From an uncultured Bacteroidales bacterium (lineage in GTDB: Bacteria; Bacteroidota; Bacteroidia; Bacteroidales; UBA932), in NCBI GenBank assembly GCA_944323345.1, contig CALUSC010000003.1:89459-153458 (forward strand): a stretch of 64,000 bases of DNA, written 5' to 3'. The notes beneath the pieces were generated by a model. The model searched no databases, was not told the DNA's origin, and saw only the letters and a program-made list of their open reading frames with translations. Position 1 is the first letter of the stretch, and every line of letters starts with the position of its first letter. Below, piece by piece: positions 20,320 through 28,754 of this stretch. Both the position numbers and the translations under genes were made by a program.

Positions 20320-20733
20320 ATGGCACTGATAAATTGCAAAGAGTGCGGCAAGGAGATATCTGACACCGCTTCGGTATGCCCTCATTGCGGAGCACCTGTC
20401 GTAAAAGAGGTCTATTGTTCGAAATGCGGAACGAAAGTCCCTGAAAATGTGCAGTATTGTCCAGCCTGCGGAGCCGCCATGAATACTACTGCCGCCCCAA
20501 AGAAAGACAGGATTGTAGCGGGTCTTCTCGGTATATTCCTCGGAACTTTGGGCATACATTATTTTTATTTGGGAAAGACGACTGCGGGTGTGATATCCCT
20601 GATTCTGGGGCTGTGCTCATGCGGCATCTGGGGTATCGTCATGTTCATCCAGGGCGTATTGATTCTCACCCTGACAGATGAAGCCTTCATGGCCAAATAT
20701 GTCGATACGGAGAAGACTTTCCCTCTATTCTGA
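20320..20733 (+). CDS. Double zinc-ribbon TM2-domain membrane protein
   Basis: This 137-residue protein opens with two zinc ribbons: CKECGKEISDTASVCPHCG (residues 6-24) and CSKCGTKVPENVQYCPACG (33-51). A TM2 domain follows (VAGLLGIFLGTLGIHYFYLGKTTAGVISLILG), giving two or three membrane helices with the usual short G-hairpin. The function of such proteins is unknown. The next two genes are also small zinc-ribbon or membrane proteins on the same strand, and a 49-base gap makes co-transcription likely. Confidence 0.85.
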   Translation: MALINCKECGKEISDTASVCPHCGAPVVKEVYCSKCGTKVPENVQYCPACGAAMNTTAAPKKDRIVAGLLGIFLGTLGIHYFYLGKTTAGVISLILGLCSCGIWGIVMFIQGVLILTLTDEAFMAKYVDTEKTFPLF

Positions 20734-20782
20734 TACTTTGGTACCGTACCTGGTGAAGTTTATATATAGACAAAATTGAAAT

Positions 20783-21169
20783 ATGTATTGCAAGAACTGC
20801 GGCACAGAACTGCCGGAAGGAACACGATTCTGCACACATTGCGGAACTGACCAGAATACGACAAGACCTGTATGCTCTGTCCCGGATCGTCCGAACACGA
20901 ACTTGATTCTGGCTATTCTGGTGACGCTTTGCTGCTGCGTCCCGTTCGGGATAGTGGGGATAGTCTATGCTTCAAGGGTGGATTCTGCGTGGAATACCGG
21001 ACATTATGAAGATGCCAGGAAATTCTCCAAGCTCGCCAGAAACTGGTCATTGTGGGGAATTGCCCTCACGATCCTTATTTATGTCTTATATATCATTCTT
21101 TTGGTGGCCGGAGTATCCTGGGCCATGTGGTGGGACAGCTGCGATACCTTCTTTGCCGGCCTGATCTGA
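20783..21169 (+). CDS. Zinc-ribbon CD225/dispanin-like membrane protein
   Basis: This 128-residue protein has one N-terminal zinc ribbon (CKNCGTELPEGTRFCTHCG, residues 3-21). A linker leads to the CD225-type unit: PNTNLILAILVTLCCCVPFGIVGIVYASRVDSAWNTGHYEDARKFSKLARNW, then a second helix. The CCCVPFGIVGIVYAS motif is diagnostic of the dispanin/IFITM superfamily, whose bacterial function is unknown. Its TGA stop shares one base with the ATG of the next gene (TGATG), which implies coupled translation. Confidence 0.85.
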   Translation: MYCKNCGTELPEGTRFCTHCGTDQNTTRPVCSVPDRPNTNLILAILVTLCCCVPFGIVGIVYASRVDSAWNTGHYEDARKFSKLARNWSLWGIALTILIYVLYIILLVAGVSWAMWWDSCDTFFAGLI

Positions 21170-21600
21170 TGTCCGTACGGCCTGGAAGAAAGTTCGGATA
21201 TATTGCCGCAGCCATTATCCTGGCCGCGGCAATAGCCGTTTATTCCATATTCGATCCTGAAAGTTCTGTTTTCTGGCCCAAATGCCCGTTTTATATGCTG
21301 ACAGGGCTTGAATGCCCCGGCTGCGGTTCCCAAAGGGCGATTCACAGTCTTCTGAACGGGGATTTGCTCTCCGCAATGCATTACAATCTGCTTTTAGTAC
21401 TGGCTATACCGTATCTTCTGCTGTACGTTCTGCTCAAAACGGCAGTCAAGATACATGAAAAGGTTCCGGGGCTGTTTCCGGGATTGATGAAGCTATGCGG
21501 AAAGCTGGAAATGGCGCTGTATCACGGCCCGGCCTTGCCGGTTGTCCTCGCCGTCATCCTCCTGTTCTGGATTTTCCGCAATTTCACACCCTGCTTCTGA
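21169..21600 (+). CDS. DUF2752 membrane protein
   Basis: Start chosen at ATG 21169, overlapping the previous stop by one base; a longer in-frame start at 21052 would run through the CD225 gene and is rejected. The 143-residue product has a helix at about 10-26, the DUF2752 signature CPFYMLTGLECPGCGSQRA (38-56), a long helix near 70-88 and a C-terminal helix. Its function is unknown. It ends the three-gene zinc-ribbon cluster. Confidence 0.82.
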   Translation: MSVRPGRKFGYIAAAIILAAAIAVYSIFDPESSVFWPKCPFYMLTGLECPGCGSQRAIHSLLNGDLLSAMHYNLLLVLAIPYLLLYVLLKTAVKIHEKVPGLFPGLMKLCGKLEMALYHGPALPVVLAVILLFWIFRNFTPCF

Positions 21601-21932
21601 AAACAGAAGGTCTCCGCGCATTTCCTAGCTGTCCCCAAGGTTCGCCCTTCGGCCTGCGGCATTGATAGACTTGCTGTATGCGAGCACCATTTTTTGTGTG
21701 CGAGCAACAACAAGTCTGTCTATTTAACGTCAGTTCGACGAACTATTATACTCAGGACCAGAGACTTCGTCGAACTGACGTTACGATTTCTTCGAAATCT
21801 CTTTCCTTTTACGTGCCACCCCTCCTAAATCCTCCCCTTCGTATGGGAGGACTTACCTACGGATTCGTTTCCCGAATCCTATAAAAGAGGTAGTTCTCTG
21901 AAATTCACTGCGTTCTTTTCATCGAACTCACG
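21601..21932. repeat. Hairpin-rich non-coding spacer, possible dispersed palindromic element
   Basis: No gene is seen here. There are at least four hairpins: AGACTTG/CAAGTCT at 21667-21717; a perfect 17-base inverted repeat at 21726-21742 and 21766-21782; TCCTCCC/GGGAGGA near 21830-21851; and GGATTCG/CGAATCC near 21861-21878. A near copy of one repeat arm (CGAACTCACGTTA) recurs at about 21922-21934, overlapping the end of rarA. Dense, compact hairpins of this sort suggest a mobile palindromic element or its remnants; that is inference. Confidence 0.5.
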
Positions 21933-23240
21933 TTATTTATACTTCGGCCACAGCCGGTCGAGCCTCTCTTTCATTTCAATTTCCCTCCTGTTGTCCGCCG
22001 GTTCGTAGAATTTCGTACCTGAGAGCTTTTCCGGAAGGAACTCCAGATCTGTCCAGTGTCCGGGATAATCATGGGCATATTTATAGCCGTCGCTGTAGCC
22101 GAGCTCTTCCATGAGTTTTGTCGGAGCGTTGCGCAAATATAGCGGTACAGGTGCGTCCTGAGTGTCTCTGGCCACTGCCAACGCCTTGTCGATAGCCAGG
22201 TAGGCGGAATTGCTTTTCGGGGACGATGCCAGATATATTGCCGTTTCCGACAGCGGAATACGGGCTTCAGGCATCCCGATATTGTGTACTGTATTGAAAC
22301 AGGCGTTGGCCAGCAGCATGGCGTTCGGATTCGCCAGTCCTATGTCCTCTGATGCCAGAATACACATTCTTCTGGCAATGAAGAGCGGATCCTCGCCTCC
22401 GTTCAGCATTCTCGCCAGCCAATATACGGCGGCATTCGGGTCTGAGCCGCGGACGCTCTTGATAAAAGCCGAGATGATGTCGTAGTGCATTTCTCCGCCC
22501 TTGTCATATACGGATATGTTTTCATTGAGACGGGAAACCACGTTTTCATTGTCTATTACCACTGTCCGGTCACCGGGGAAGGATGAAGACAGCAGGTCTA
22601 TGATGTTCAGGAGTTTTCTGGCGTCTCCTCCGCTGTATCTGAACAGGGCTTCCGTTTCCCTGATTTCGAATTTGCGGGTTTTCAGCACAACGTCTTCACT
22701 TATGGCGCGATGAAGCAGGATATCCAGATCAGAGGCCTCGAGAGGCTTCAGAATGAAGACCTGGCACCTGGACAGCAGAGGCGTGATGACTTCGAATGAC
22801 GGATTTTCCGTAGTGGCGCCCACGAGGGTCACGATGCCTTCTTCCACGGCCCCGAGCAGGGCGTCCTGCTGCGACTTGTTGAATCTGTGTATTTCATCTA
22901 TGAAGAGGACAGGGGAGTGTGCGGCATTGAAAATGGAGCCTGACCTGGCCTTGTCTATGACTTCCCGGACTTCCTTTACGCCCGCGCTTACCGCAGACAG
23001 CGTGTAGAATTCCCTGTTCAGGGTTTTGGCTATGATTCTGGCCAGAGTGGTTTTTCCGACTCCCGGAGGCCCCCAGAGTATGAAGGACTTGAGTTCGTCG
23101 TTCATGACCATCTGGTAAATGACGGAACCCTCCCCGACGAGGTGCTTCTGCCCGACATACTCGTCCAGAGTCCGGGGCCTCATCCGTTCAGGCAGGGGAG
23201 GAAGCATCCTGCTTTTTCCGATATTATCGTCGAAAATCAT
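21933..23240 (-). CDS. rarA: Replication-associated recombination protein RarA (MgsA)
   Basis: This 435-residue AAA+ ATPase acts at stalled forks and is related to clamp-loader subunits. Walker A is GPPGVGKTT near residues 56-64 and Walker B is FIDEIHRF near 117-124. Sensor 1 is GATTENPSF. The C-terminal tetramerisation region includes ISAFIKSVRGSDPNAAVYWLARML and the conserved YKYAHDYPGHW. The length is normal. Its promoter region is shared with divergent pyk; a minus-strand TATTTTTG lies at 23263-23270, 22 bases before the ATG. Confidence 0.95.
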   Translation of the reverse strand: MIFDDNIGKSRMLPPLPERMRPRTLDEYVGQKHLVGEGSVIYQMVMNDELKSFILWGPPGVGKTTLARIIAKTLNREFYTLSAVSAGVKEVREVIDKARSGSIFNAAHSPVLFIDEIHRFNKSQQDALLGAVEEGIVTLVGATTENPSFEVITPLLSRCQVFILKPLEASDLDILLHRAISEDVVLKTRKFEIRETEALFRYSGGDARKLLNIIDLLSSSFPGDRTVVIDNENVVSRLNENISVYDKGGEMHYDIISAFIKSVRGSDPNAAVYWLARMLNGGEDPLFIARRMCILASEDIGLANPNAMLLANACFNTVHNIGMPEARIPLSETAIYLASSPKSNSAYLAIDKALAVARDTQDAPVPLYLRNAPTKLMEELGYSDGYKYAHDYPGHWTDLEFLPEKLSGTKFYEPADNRREIEMKERLDRLWPKYK

Positions 23241-23262
23241 TTGCAGCCGGTTTTGAATTTGG

Positions 23263-23270
23263 CAAAAATA
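23263..23270 (-). promoter_or_regulatory. Predicted -7 box of rarA
   Basis: Minus-strand TATTTTTG fits TAnnTTTG and lies 22 bases before the rarA start. A weaker rightward TAAATTCG at 23284-23291 could serve pyk. Confidence 0.4.
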
Positions 23271-23331
23271 GCAAATTATTTCTTAAATTCGCATCCGGTA
23301 TTGAGAACAGCTTTTTAGTATTTTTTATTGT

Positions 23332-24735
23332 ATGTTTGAAAAGAAGACGAAGATCATCTGTACTATTTCCGATGAAAGATGCGATGTGAATTTTCTGACG
23401 AAACTCTATGAAAGCGGAATGAACATAGTCAGAATCAATTCCGCACATGCCACGGTGGAAGGAGCGCAGAAGATTGTGGACAATGTACGCGAGGTTTCCG
23501 ACAAAATCGGAATACTGGTAGACACGAAAGGTCCCGAAGTGAGGCTGACGGCCATGGCGGAGGCTGACGGTGTGGAAGCGAAGCAGGGAGACTGGATAGA
23601 GATACATAACGGACCGGACAAGTTGTCCAGTTATCCTGTCCTTTATACGAATTACGCCAACTTCGTATCCGATGTTCCGGTCGGATCCCATGTTCTGATA
23701 GATGACGGGGCTGTGGACCTCTTCATAACCGGAAAGGATGATGACAAGCTTCTCTGCGAAGTCCAGAATGACGGAATCATCAAAGGGAAGAAAAGCGTAA
23801 ATGTCCCCAATGTGCACATAGCGCTGCCGGCACTGACCGAAAAGGACAAGAGATTCGTAAAATGGGCCGTCGATGCGGACATCGATTTCATAGCGCATTC
23901 TTTCGTCAGGGGAAAGGAAGACCTTATAGAAGTCCAGTCTATTCTGGATTCATACGGCAGCCATATCAAAATCATTTCAAAGATAGAAAACCAGCAGGGG
24001 ATAGACAATCTCGATGATATCCTGTCCCATACCTATGCCGTCATGGTAGCGCGCGGAGACTTGGGCGTGGAGATTCCGGCCGAGAGGATTCCGTTGATAC
24101 AGAAGCAGATCATTCATAGATGCCGTGCCCGTAAAAAGCCGGTCATCATCGCCACGCAGATGCTGCATACCATGATAGAGAACCCGAGGCCTACCAGGGC
24201 CGAGGTCACGGATGTGGCGAATGCGATATTCCAGAGTACGGATGCGATAATGCTGAGCGGCGAGACAGCAAGCGGGAAATATCCCGTAGAGGCCGTCTCG
24301 ACCATGACCAGAATAGCCAAGGAAGCCGAGAAATCCATCGACATATCGCTCGACCTTAATCTGGAAAAGGTTTCCAAGCCGATTGCCGCAGTGCTGGCAA
24401 AAGAACTCGTGGCCGCCACCCAGGACCTTCCGGTCAAAGCCATTATTTTCGATACATGGACAGGCCGTACCGGCCGATATCTCTCCGAGTTCAGGCCGAA
24501 GGTGCCGATATATGCCATGTGCTACAACGATTTCACTATGAGGGAGCTGGCTCTCGCCTACGATATTTACTGCTATAAGTTCTCCATACAGAAGAGCAAG
24601 GAGGATTTCGTGAAGAATGCCATAAGACTTCTGGAGGACAACGGCAGGATAGCTCAGGGAGACCTGGTCGCTTTCATCGGAGGCAGCTTCAACGATGAAC
24701 TCGGCGCCACGTATCTGGAATTCAAATATGTCTGA
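23332..24735 (+). CDS. pyk: Pyruvate kinase
   Basis: This 467-residue enzyme converts PEP and ADP to pyruvate and ATP. It opens KTKIICTISDER and has NSAHAT in the position of the usual NFSH/N.SHG segment. Also visible are DTKGPEVR, the catalytic KIENQQGIDNLDDI (Lys near 223), the metal site MVARGDLGVEIP, and TQMLHTMIENPRPTRAEVTDVANAI. The MLSGETASGKYP loop follows. The C-terminal domain is short, as in other Bacteroidota. The GNAT gene overlaps its 3' end by eight bases. Confidence 0.96.
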   Translation: MFEKKTKIICTISDERCDVNFLTKLYESGMNIVRINSAHATVEGAQKIVDNVREVSDKIGILVDTKGPEVRLTAMAEADGVEAKQGDWIEIHNGPDKLSSYPVLYTNYANFVSDVPVGSHVLIDDGAVDLFITGKDDDKLLCEVQNDGIIKGKKSVNVPNVHIALPALTEKDKRFVKWAVDADIDFIAHSFVRGKEDLIEVQSILDSYGSHIKIISKIENQQGIDNLDDILSHTYAVMVARGDLGVEIPAERIPLIQKQIIHRCRARKKPVIIATQMLHTMIENPRPTRAEVTDVANAIFQSTDAIMLSGETASGKYPVEAVSTMTRIAKEAEKSIDISLDLNLEKVSKPIAAVLAKELVAATQDLPVKAIIFDTWTGRTGRYLSEFRPKVPIYAMCYNDFTMRELALAYDIYCYKFSIQKSKEDFVKNAIRLLEDNGRIAQGDLVAFIGGSFNDELGATYLEFKYV

Positions 24736-25342
24736 TTCAAATCCGCAGCTTATGGAAAAGATATTTGTCAGAGATGCCGTCAGGGAAGATGCAAACGAAA
24801 TAGCAGGACTGATAGTTTACGCATGGCCGGTGCAGGAATTTCTCGATATGCGTCCTGGCATGACTGTCGACGGTTTCATACAGTTCATCCAGTCTTTCGT
24901 GGAGGCTGAAGGAACGCTGTACAGTTATGAAAATACGAAAGTCGCAGTCTTGTCGGATGATAATGGCAAAGAACGGATAGTCGGCGCGATGAACGCTTAT
25001 GACGGTTCTTTGTACAGTACACTCAAACAGCCGATTCTGGACAGGATGGCTGCAGAATTCGGCTCGGATGACGATTTCCGCGCGACGGTTGAGACAGAGG
25101 CCGGGGAATTTTACCTTGATTCCGTGGCCGTGGACCCGCAGATGCGGTCGAAGGGAATAGGTTCCATGCTGTTCGAAGCCATGTTGGCCAGGGCATCGGA
25201 AGCCGGATTTCCTGTTGCAGGGCTTATCGTCGATGAAGACAAGCCGAAGGCCGAGGCCCTTTACAAGCGTCTCGGTTTCGAAACTGTCGGATTCCGGGAT
25301 TTTCTCGGTCACAGAATGAAACACATGCAGAAAAAACTTTAG
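24728..25342 (+). CDS. GNAT-family N-acetyltransferase
   Basis: ATG at 24728 gives 204 residues and overlaps the pyk stop by eight bases; ATG 24752 (MEKIFVRDA) is an alternative. An in-frame ATG at 24695 lies deeper in pyk and is unlikely. The GNAT fold starts FVRDAVREDANEIAGLI, with the acetyl-CoA loop VDPQMRSKGIGSMLFEAM near 138-155 and the terminal EALYKRLGFETVG. The substrate is unknown. Overlap with pyk and the one-base gap to the next gene suggest one transcript. Confidence 0.85.
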   Translation: MSDSNPQLMEKIFVRDAVREDANEIAGLIVYAWPVQEFLDMRPGMTVDGFIQFIQSFVEAEGTLYSYENTKVAVLSDDNGKERIVGAMNAYDGSLYSTLKQPILDRMAAEFGSDDDFRATVETEAGEFYLDSVAVDPQMRSKGIGSMLFEAMLARASEAGFPVAGLIVDEDKPKAEALYKRLGFETVGFRDFLGHRMKHMQKKL

Positions 25343-25343
25343 G

Positions 25344-25883
25344 ATGAGACCGGCAGTCAGATTAGTCCTGACGGCTGTTGCCGTTTTGCCGTTCATGCAT
25401 TGCGTGGCGGCTGCCCAGGACAGGTCTGCCGGTCTGAATCTGGCATATAACGAGTTTTCGGCCTTTATCGGACTGCCTTTGGAAGAAAATGAGAATCTCC
25501 GTCTGTCGCTGAATCTTGACATGGCCGGAGTCATTTCCGGAGAATACCTTTTCCCCGGCATTTCGGCGGATGCAGTCTACCTTTTCAGTTTCGGGACCTG
25601 TCTTCATGCTGCCGGAGAATCATCCGCGTTTTTCGCAGGACCTGGAATATCTGCGGGATATGTAAGGAACCTTCCAGGCAGTCTGGGGATAATGGCCGCA
25701 CTGACAGGCTGTTTCGGCTTTGAGTACACATTTGCGGTCCCAGTATCATTATCCGTGTCGCTCGAACCGAGCATCGGAATCCACATAAGCGAGGACGAGT
25801 TCGGTTACGTCACCATGGATTTTTACAAGACCGGATTTTTTTATTCCCTGCTGCCTCACATCGGCATAAAATACAGATTTTGA
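25344..25883 (+). CDS. Exported protein, predicted small outer-membrane barrel
   Basis: I do not recognise a named family. This 179-residue protein has a signal peptide (residues 1-24, ending VAAAQ) and then alternating strands rich in Gly and aromatics, ending in YRF. That pattern fits an eight-strand outer-membrane barrel. It starts one base after the acetyltransferase stop and is followed 10 bases later by another protein of the same kind. Confidence 0.6.
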   Translation: MRPAVRLVLTAVAVLPFMHCVAAAQDRSAGLNLAYNEFSAFIGLPLEENENLRLSLNLDMAGVISGEYLFPGISADAVYLFSFGTCLHAAGESSAFFAGPGISAGYVRNLPGSLGIMAALTGCFGFEYTFAVPVSLSVSLEPSIGIHISEDEFGYVTMDFYKTGFFYSLLPHIGIKYRF

Positions 25884-25893
25884 TCCGAAAGAA

Positions 25894-26532
25894 ATGAACA
25901 GGAAGATATGCATCGTCATATTGCTGTCGCTGACCGGCATTTTAACTGCAGAAAACAGTGTATGTTCCGCTGCAGACAGGCCATATACGCGCTTCACATT
26001 CGGTGTCGAGTCTTCCTACGTACTGACATTCCTCAATTTCTCGCATTTCAATTTCATTTCCTCAGACGGAGACAGGTGGAATGAAAAGGCCTTGTCGGCC
26101 AATGTGTTCAGCAACGGTCAGATTTATCTGAATGCTGGAGTGAACATATCCCCGAAAATCAATCTGTCGATATATGCAGGATATTCGGGAGTCTACAGGA
26201 ATGAACGTATGCTCCCTCTGTCTCTCAGGGCTACATGGTTTTCCGGCAATGACCCGATGAAAAACCGCTGGCTGGCATTCTGCAGCTGCGGGATTGCCTT
26301 CAATGATTTCAGGAATCCGTCGAGACTCTCTGCGGAGGGAAAGGCCGGCGCCGGATACAGGATCAGTCTGAACCGGGCGGTCAAACTCGATTTCCTACTA
26401 TCTCTCCAGGAGGTATATACACATCCCAGAGCCTATGAATCGGATGCCGGGAATTATGTCCCTGCCGAGCGTCTGAGGCGCAACGATGCCTATCTGACGG
26501 CATTGTCCTTCGGACTGGCTCTCGTGTTCTGA
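25894..26532 (+). CDS. Exported protein, predicted outer-membrane barrel
   Basis: This 212-residue protein has a signal peptide (residues 1-27, ending VCSAA) and a beta-rich body ending in LVF, typical of small outer-membrane barrels. Segments such as QIYLNAGVNISPKINLSIYAGYSG look like adjacent transmembrane strands. No named family is recognised. It is the last gene of the pyk run. Confidence 0.6.
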   Translation: MNRKICIVILLSLTGILTAENSVCSAADRPYTRFTFGVESSYVLTFLNFSHFNFISSDGDRWNEKALSANVFSNGQIYLNAGVNISPKINLSIYAGYSGVYRNERMLPLSLRATWFSGNDPMKNRWLAFCSCGIAFNDFRNPSRLSAEGKAGAGYRISLNRAVKLDFLLSLQEVYTHPRAYESDAGNYVPAERLRRNDAYLTALSFGLALVF

Positions 26533-26543
26533 CTGAAAAATTA

Positions 26544-26551
26544 TATATTTG
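26544..26551 (+). promoter_or_regulatory. Predicted -7 box of the flavodiiron gene
   Basis: TATATTTG, an exact TAnnTTTG match, ends 27 bases before the ATG at 26579. No convincing -33 box is present, since the upstream sequence codes for the preceding protein. Confidence 0.5.
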
Positions 26552-26578
26552 CATGAATGAACGATAACAATATAAATT

Positions 26579-27775
26579 ATGGGAAAGATTACTGAAAAGA
26601 TAAGGTATGTAGGGGTAAACGACCTCAATAAAGTCATTTTCGAAGGAATGTGGCCGCTTCCGTTCGGCGTCACTTATAATTCATATCTGGTGGTCGATGA
26701 AAAAGTGGCCCTTATCGATACTGCGGAAGCGGGATTCGCTTCAGAATATATGGACAATATCCGTAAGGAACTCGGCGGAAAACAGATAGACTATCTGGTC
26801 GTCAATCACATGGAGCCCGATCATTCATCATTGATAAAGATGGTGCGTGATGCATATCCTGCAGTCAGGATTGTCTGCAACGCCAAGACTGTACCTATGA
26901 TAAAGGGGTATCACGGCATCAGTGAAAATCTTCACGTCGTAAAGGAAGGGGAAAGCATAAGTCTTGGAAACAGCACCCTGACATTTTACATGGCACCTAT
27001 GGTGCATTGGCCTGAGACTATGGTAACATACTTCAATGAAGAAAAGACCCTGTTTTCGGGAGATGCTTTCGGTACTTTCGGCGCAGTGGACGGCGGCATT
27101 ACGGATTCGGATGCCGGGCTGACGGGCTGTACGGACGGATGCCGTGACACATTCGATGCTTTCAAGGATGAAATGAGAAGGTATTATTCCAACATTGTAG
27201 GGAAATTCGGGCTTACCGTCCAGGCCGCATTGAAAAAACTGTCGGGACTCGAAATAGCCCGCATTTGCAGTACGCACGGACCGGTATGGGAAAAGAATGT
27301 CGGTGAAGTGGTCTCGTATTATGACCGGCTGAGCAAATATGAAGCGGAAGACGGCGTATGCATCGTATATGCTTCGATGTACGGGAATACCGCCCAGGCT
27401 GCAAAGGCCCTTTCAGCCGAACTGCAGAAAAGGGGAGTGCCGCATGTACTCCATAATCTTTGCACAGAGAACGTCTCGTACGCATACAGGGATGCCTTCA
27501 AATACAATACGCTTGTCGTCGGAGCACCTACTTACAATAACGACATCTTTCCGCCTGTCTACAATTTCATGTACGGAATTTCGGCGCGTCTTATGAAAAA
27601 CCGCCGTTTTGCAGCCTTCGGATCATTTACATGGGCAGGGGCCAGTGTCAGACTGATGAATGAAATGGCTTCCAAGCTCGGTTTCGAACTGCTGACTGAG
27701 GGTATATCATTCCCGCAGGCATATTCTCCTGAAAAATGCGACATGGCGGCTCTTGCTGATTTGATAGCAGAATAA
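26579..27775 (+). CDS. FprA-type flavodiiron protein
   Basis: This 398-residue protein reduces O2 to water, NO to N2O, or both, and protects anaerobes. The N-terminal metallo-beta-lactamase domain carries the diiron ligands: HMEPDHSS (His/Glu/Asp/His near 81-88), then His144 region APMVHWPETM, FSGDAFG and a later THGPVW. A C-terminal flavodoxin domain from about 257 (VYASMYGNTAQAAKAL) binds FMN. No rubredoxin or other fused electron donor is present. It has its own promoter and ends in a bidirectional terminator, facing the hdr/cysteate synthase operon. Confidence 0.93.
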   Translation: MGKITEKIRYVGVNDLNKVIFEGMWPLPFGVTYNSYLVVDEKVALIDTAEAGFASEYMDNIRKELGGKQIDYLVVNHMEPDHSSLIKMVRDAYPAVRIVCNAKTVPMIKGYHGISENLHVVKEGESISLGNSTLTFYMAPMVHWPETMVTYFNEEKTLFSGDAFGTFGAVDGGITDSDAGLTGCTDGCRDTFDAFKDEMRRYYSNIVGKFGLTVQAALKKLSGLEIARICSTHGPVWEKNVGEVVSYYDRLSKYEAEDGVCIVYASMYGNTAQAAKALSAELQKRGVPHVLHNLCTENVSYAYRDAFKYNTLVVGAPTYNNDIFPPVYNFMYGISARLMKNRRFAAFGSFTWAGASVRLMNEMASKLGFELLTEGISFPQAYSPEKCDMAALADLIAE

Positions 27776-27811
27776 AAAATTGCGGCGGATTTCAAATCCG
27801 CCGCAATTTTT
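27775..27811. terminator. Bidirectional terminator between the flavodiiron gene and mscS
   Basis: Two perfectly complementary 18-base arms (27775-27792 and 27794-27811) flank a single C. Each has a GC-rich core and an A/T run, so the hairpin ends in a U tract on either strand. It serves both the rightward flavodiiron gene and the leftward seven-gene operon ending with mscS. Confidence 0.92.
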
Positions 27812-27818
27812 CATTTAA

Positions 27819-28742
27819 TTAATCGCCAGTATTCAAGTGGACGTCGAGCTGAGGATAAGGGAACTGTATGCCGTTTTCCGGAATCCGGATATAGATTTTC
27901 TCATTGACCTCATACATGACATCCCAATAGTCTTCCTTTTTTACCCAGGCTCTGACTACGAACTGTACGCTACTGTCTCTCAGTGAGTTGAGAGCTATCG
28001 TCGGATTCGCAGGAGATTCCGGGGCATAGACTATCCTTTTCTCGTCGTCTACAATGGCTTTGAGTATGGTCTTTACTTTGTCTGACGGAGCCCCGTATTC
28101 CACGTCTACAAGCCACTCCAGCCTGCGGTAGACATTCTGCGAATAATTGTTGATGGTTCCGTTGGACAATGCCCCGTTCGGTATGATGATGTTCCTGTTG
28201 TCTGTGGTGGTTATTTTCGTGCTGACTATGGTGACATCGGTGACAATACCGCTATAGCCCTGTGCTTCGATGAAATCACCTGCCTTGAACGGCTTGAAGA
28301 CCAGCAGCATTATGCCTCCTGCAAAATTCTGCACAGTACCGCTGAGTGCCATACCTATAGCCATACCTCCTGCAGCAAGCAGAGCCGCGAGGGAAGTAGT
28401 ATTGACTCCGAGGGCGCTGATAGTGAAGATTACCAGGAACACCGTCAGGGAAATGCTTACAAGGCTTTCCACGAAAGACGCTATGGAGTGCTCTGTGTTC
28501 CTTCTGACGAAGATGTTGTGTACTATCTTTTTGATTTTCCTGATGATCCACGCTCCTATTATATAGATGGCAAGCGCAGCGAGGACTTTAAGCCCGAAAG
28601 CTATAGTCTTGTCTATAAATTCACTGAGCAACTGGTCTGCAGGTGTTGTGGTTATCTTTTCCACGAATTCCGCAGTCGCTTTTTCCAGATTCAGGGTATC
28701 AGGTATTTCCTTGACGGCCGCCTGAAGAAAATTCATTAACAT
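27819..28742 (-). CDS. MscS-family small-conductance mechanosensitive channel
   Basis: This 307-residue protein has an amphipathic N-terminus, membrane helices at about 46-68 and 88-112, and the pore helix TSLAALLAAGGMAIGMALSGTVQNFAGGIMLLV around 112-145. The beta domain (FKAGDFIEAQGYSGIVTDVTIVSTKI) and the mixed alpha/beta vestibule follow. The family opens under membrane tension to release osmolytes. It begins 12 bases after the cysteate synthase stop and is the last gene before the shared terminator. Release of an organic anion made by the operon is possible but speculative. Confidence 0.93.
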   Translation of the reverse strand: MLMNFLQAAVKEIPDTLNLEKATAEFVEKITTTPADQLLSEFIDKTIAFGLKVLAALAIYIIGAWIIRKIKKIVHNIFVRRNTEHSIASFVESLVSISLTVFLVIFTISALGVNTTSLAALLAAGGMAIGMALSGTVQNFAGGIMLLVFKPFKAGDFIEAQGYSGIVTDVTIVSTKITTTDNRNIIIPNGALSNGTINNYSQNVYRRLEWLVDVEYGAPSDKVKTILKAIVDDEKRIVYAPESPANPTIALNSLRDSSVQFVVRAWVKKEDYWDVMYEVNEKIYIRIPENGIQFPYPQLDVHLNTGD

Positions 28743-28754
28743 GGCATCTCGGAT

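Noticed and set aside
21052-21168. Upstream extension of the DUF2752 frame
   Set aside because: It reads through the CD225 gene out of frame. The TGATG overlap gives a better start.
21667-21782. Short repeats near rarA considered as a CRISPR array
   Set aside because: The repeats are inverted rather than direct, there are no regular spacers, and no cas genes are present.
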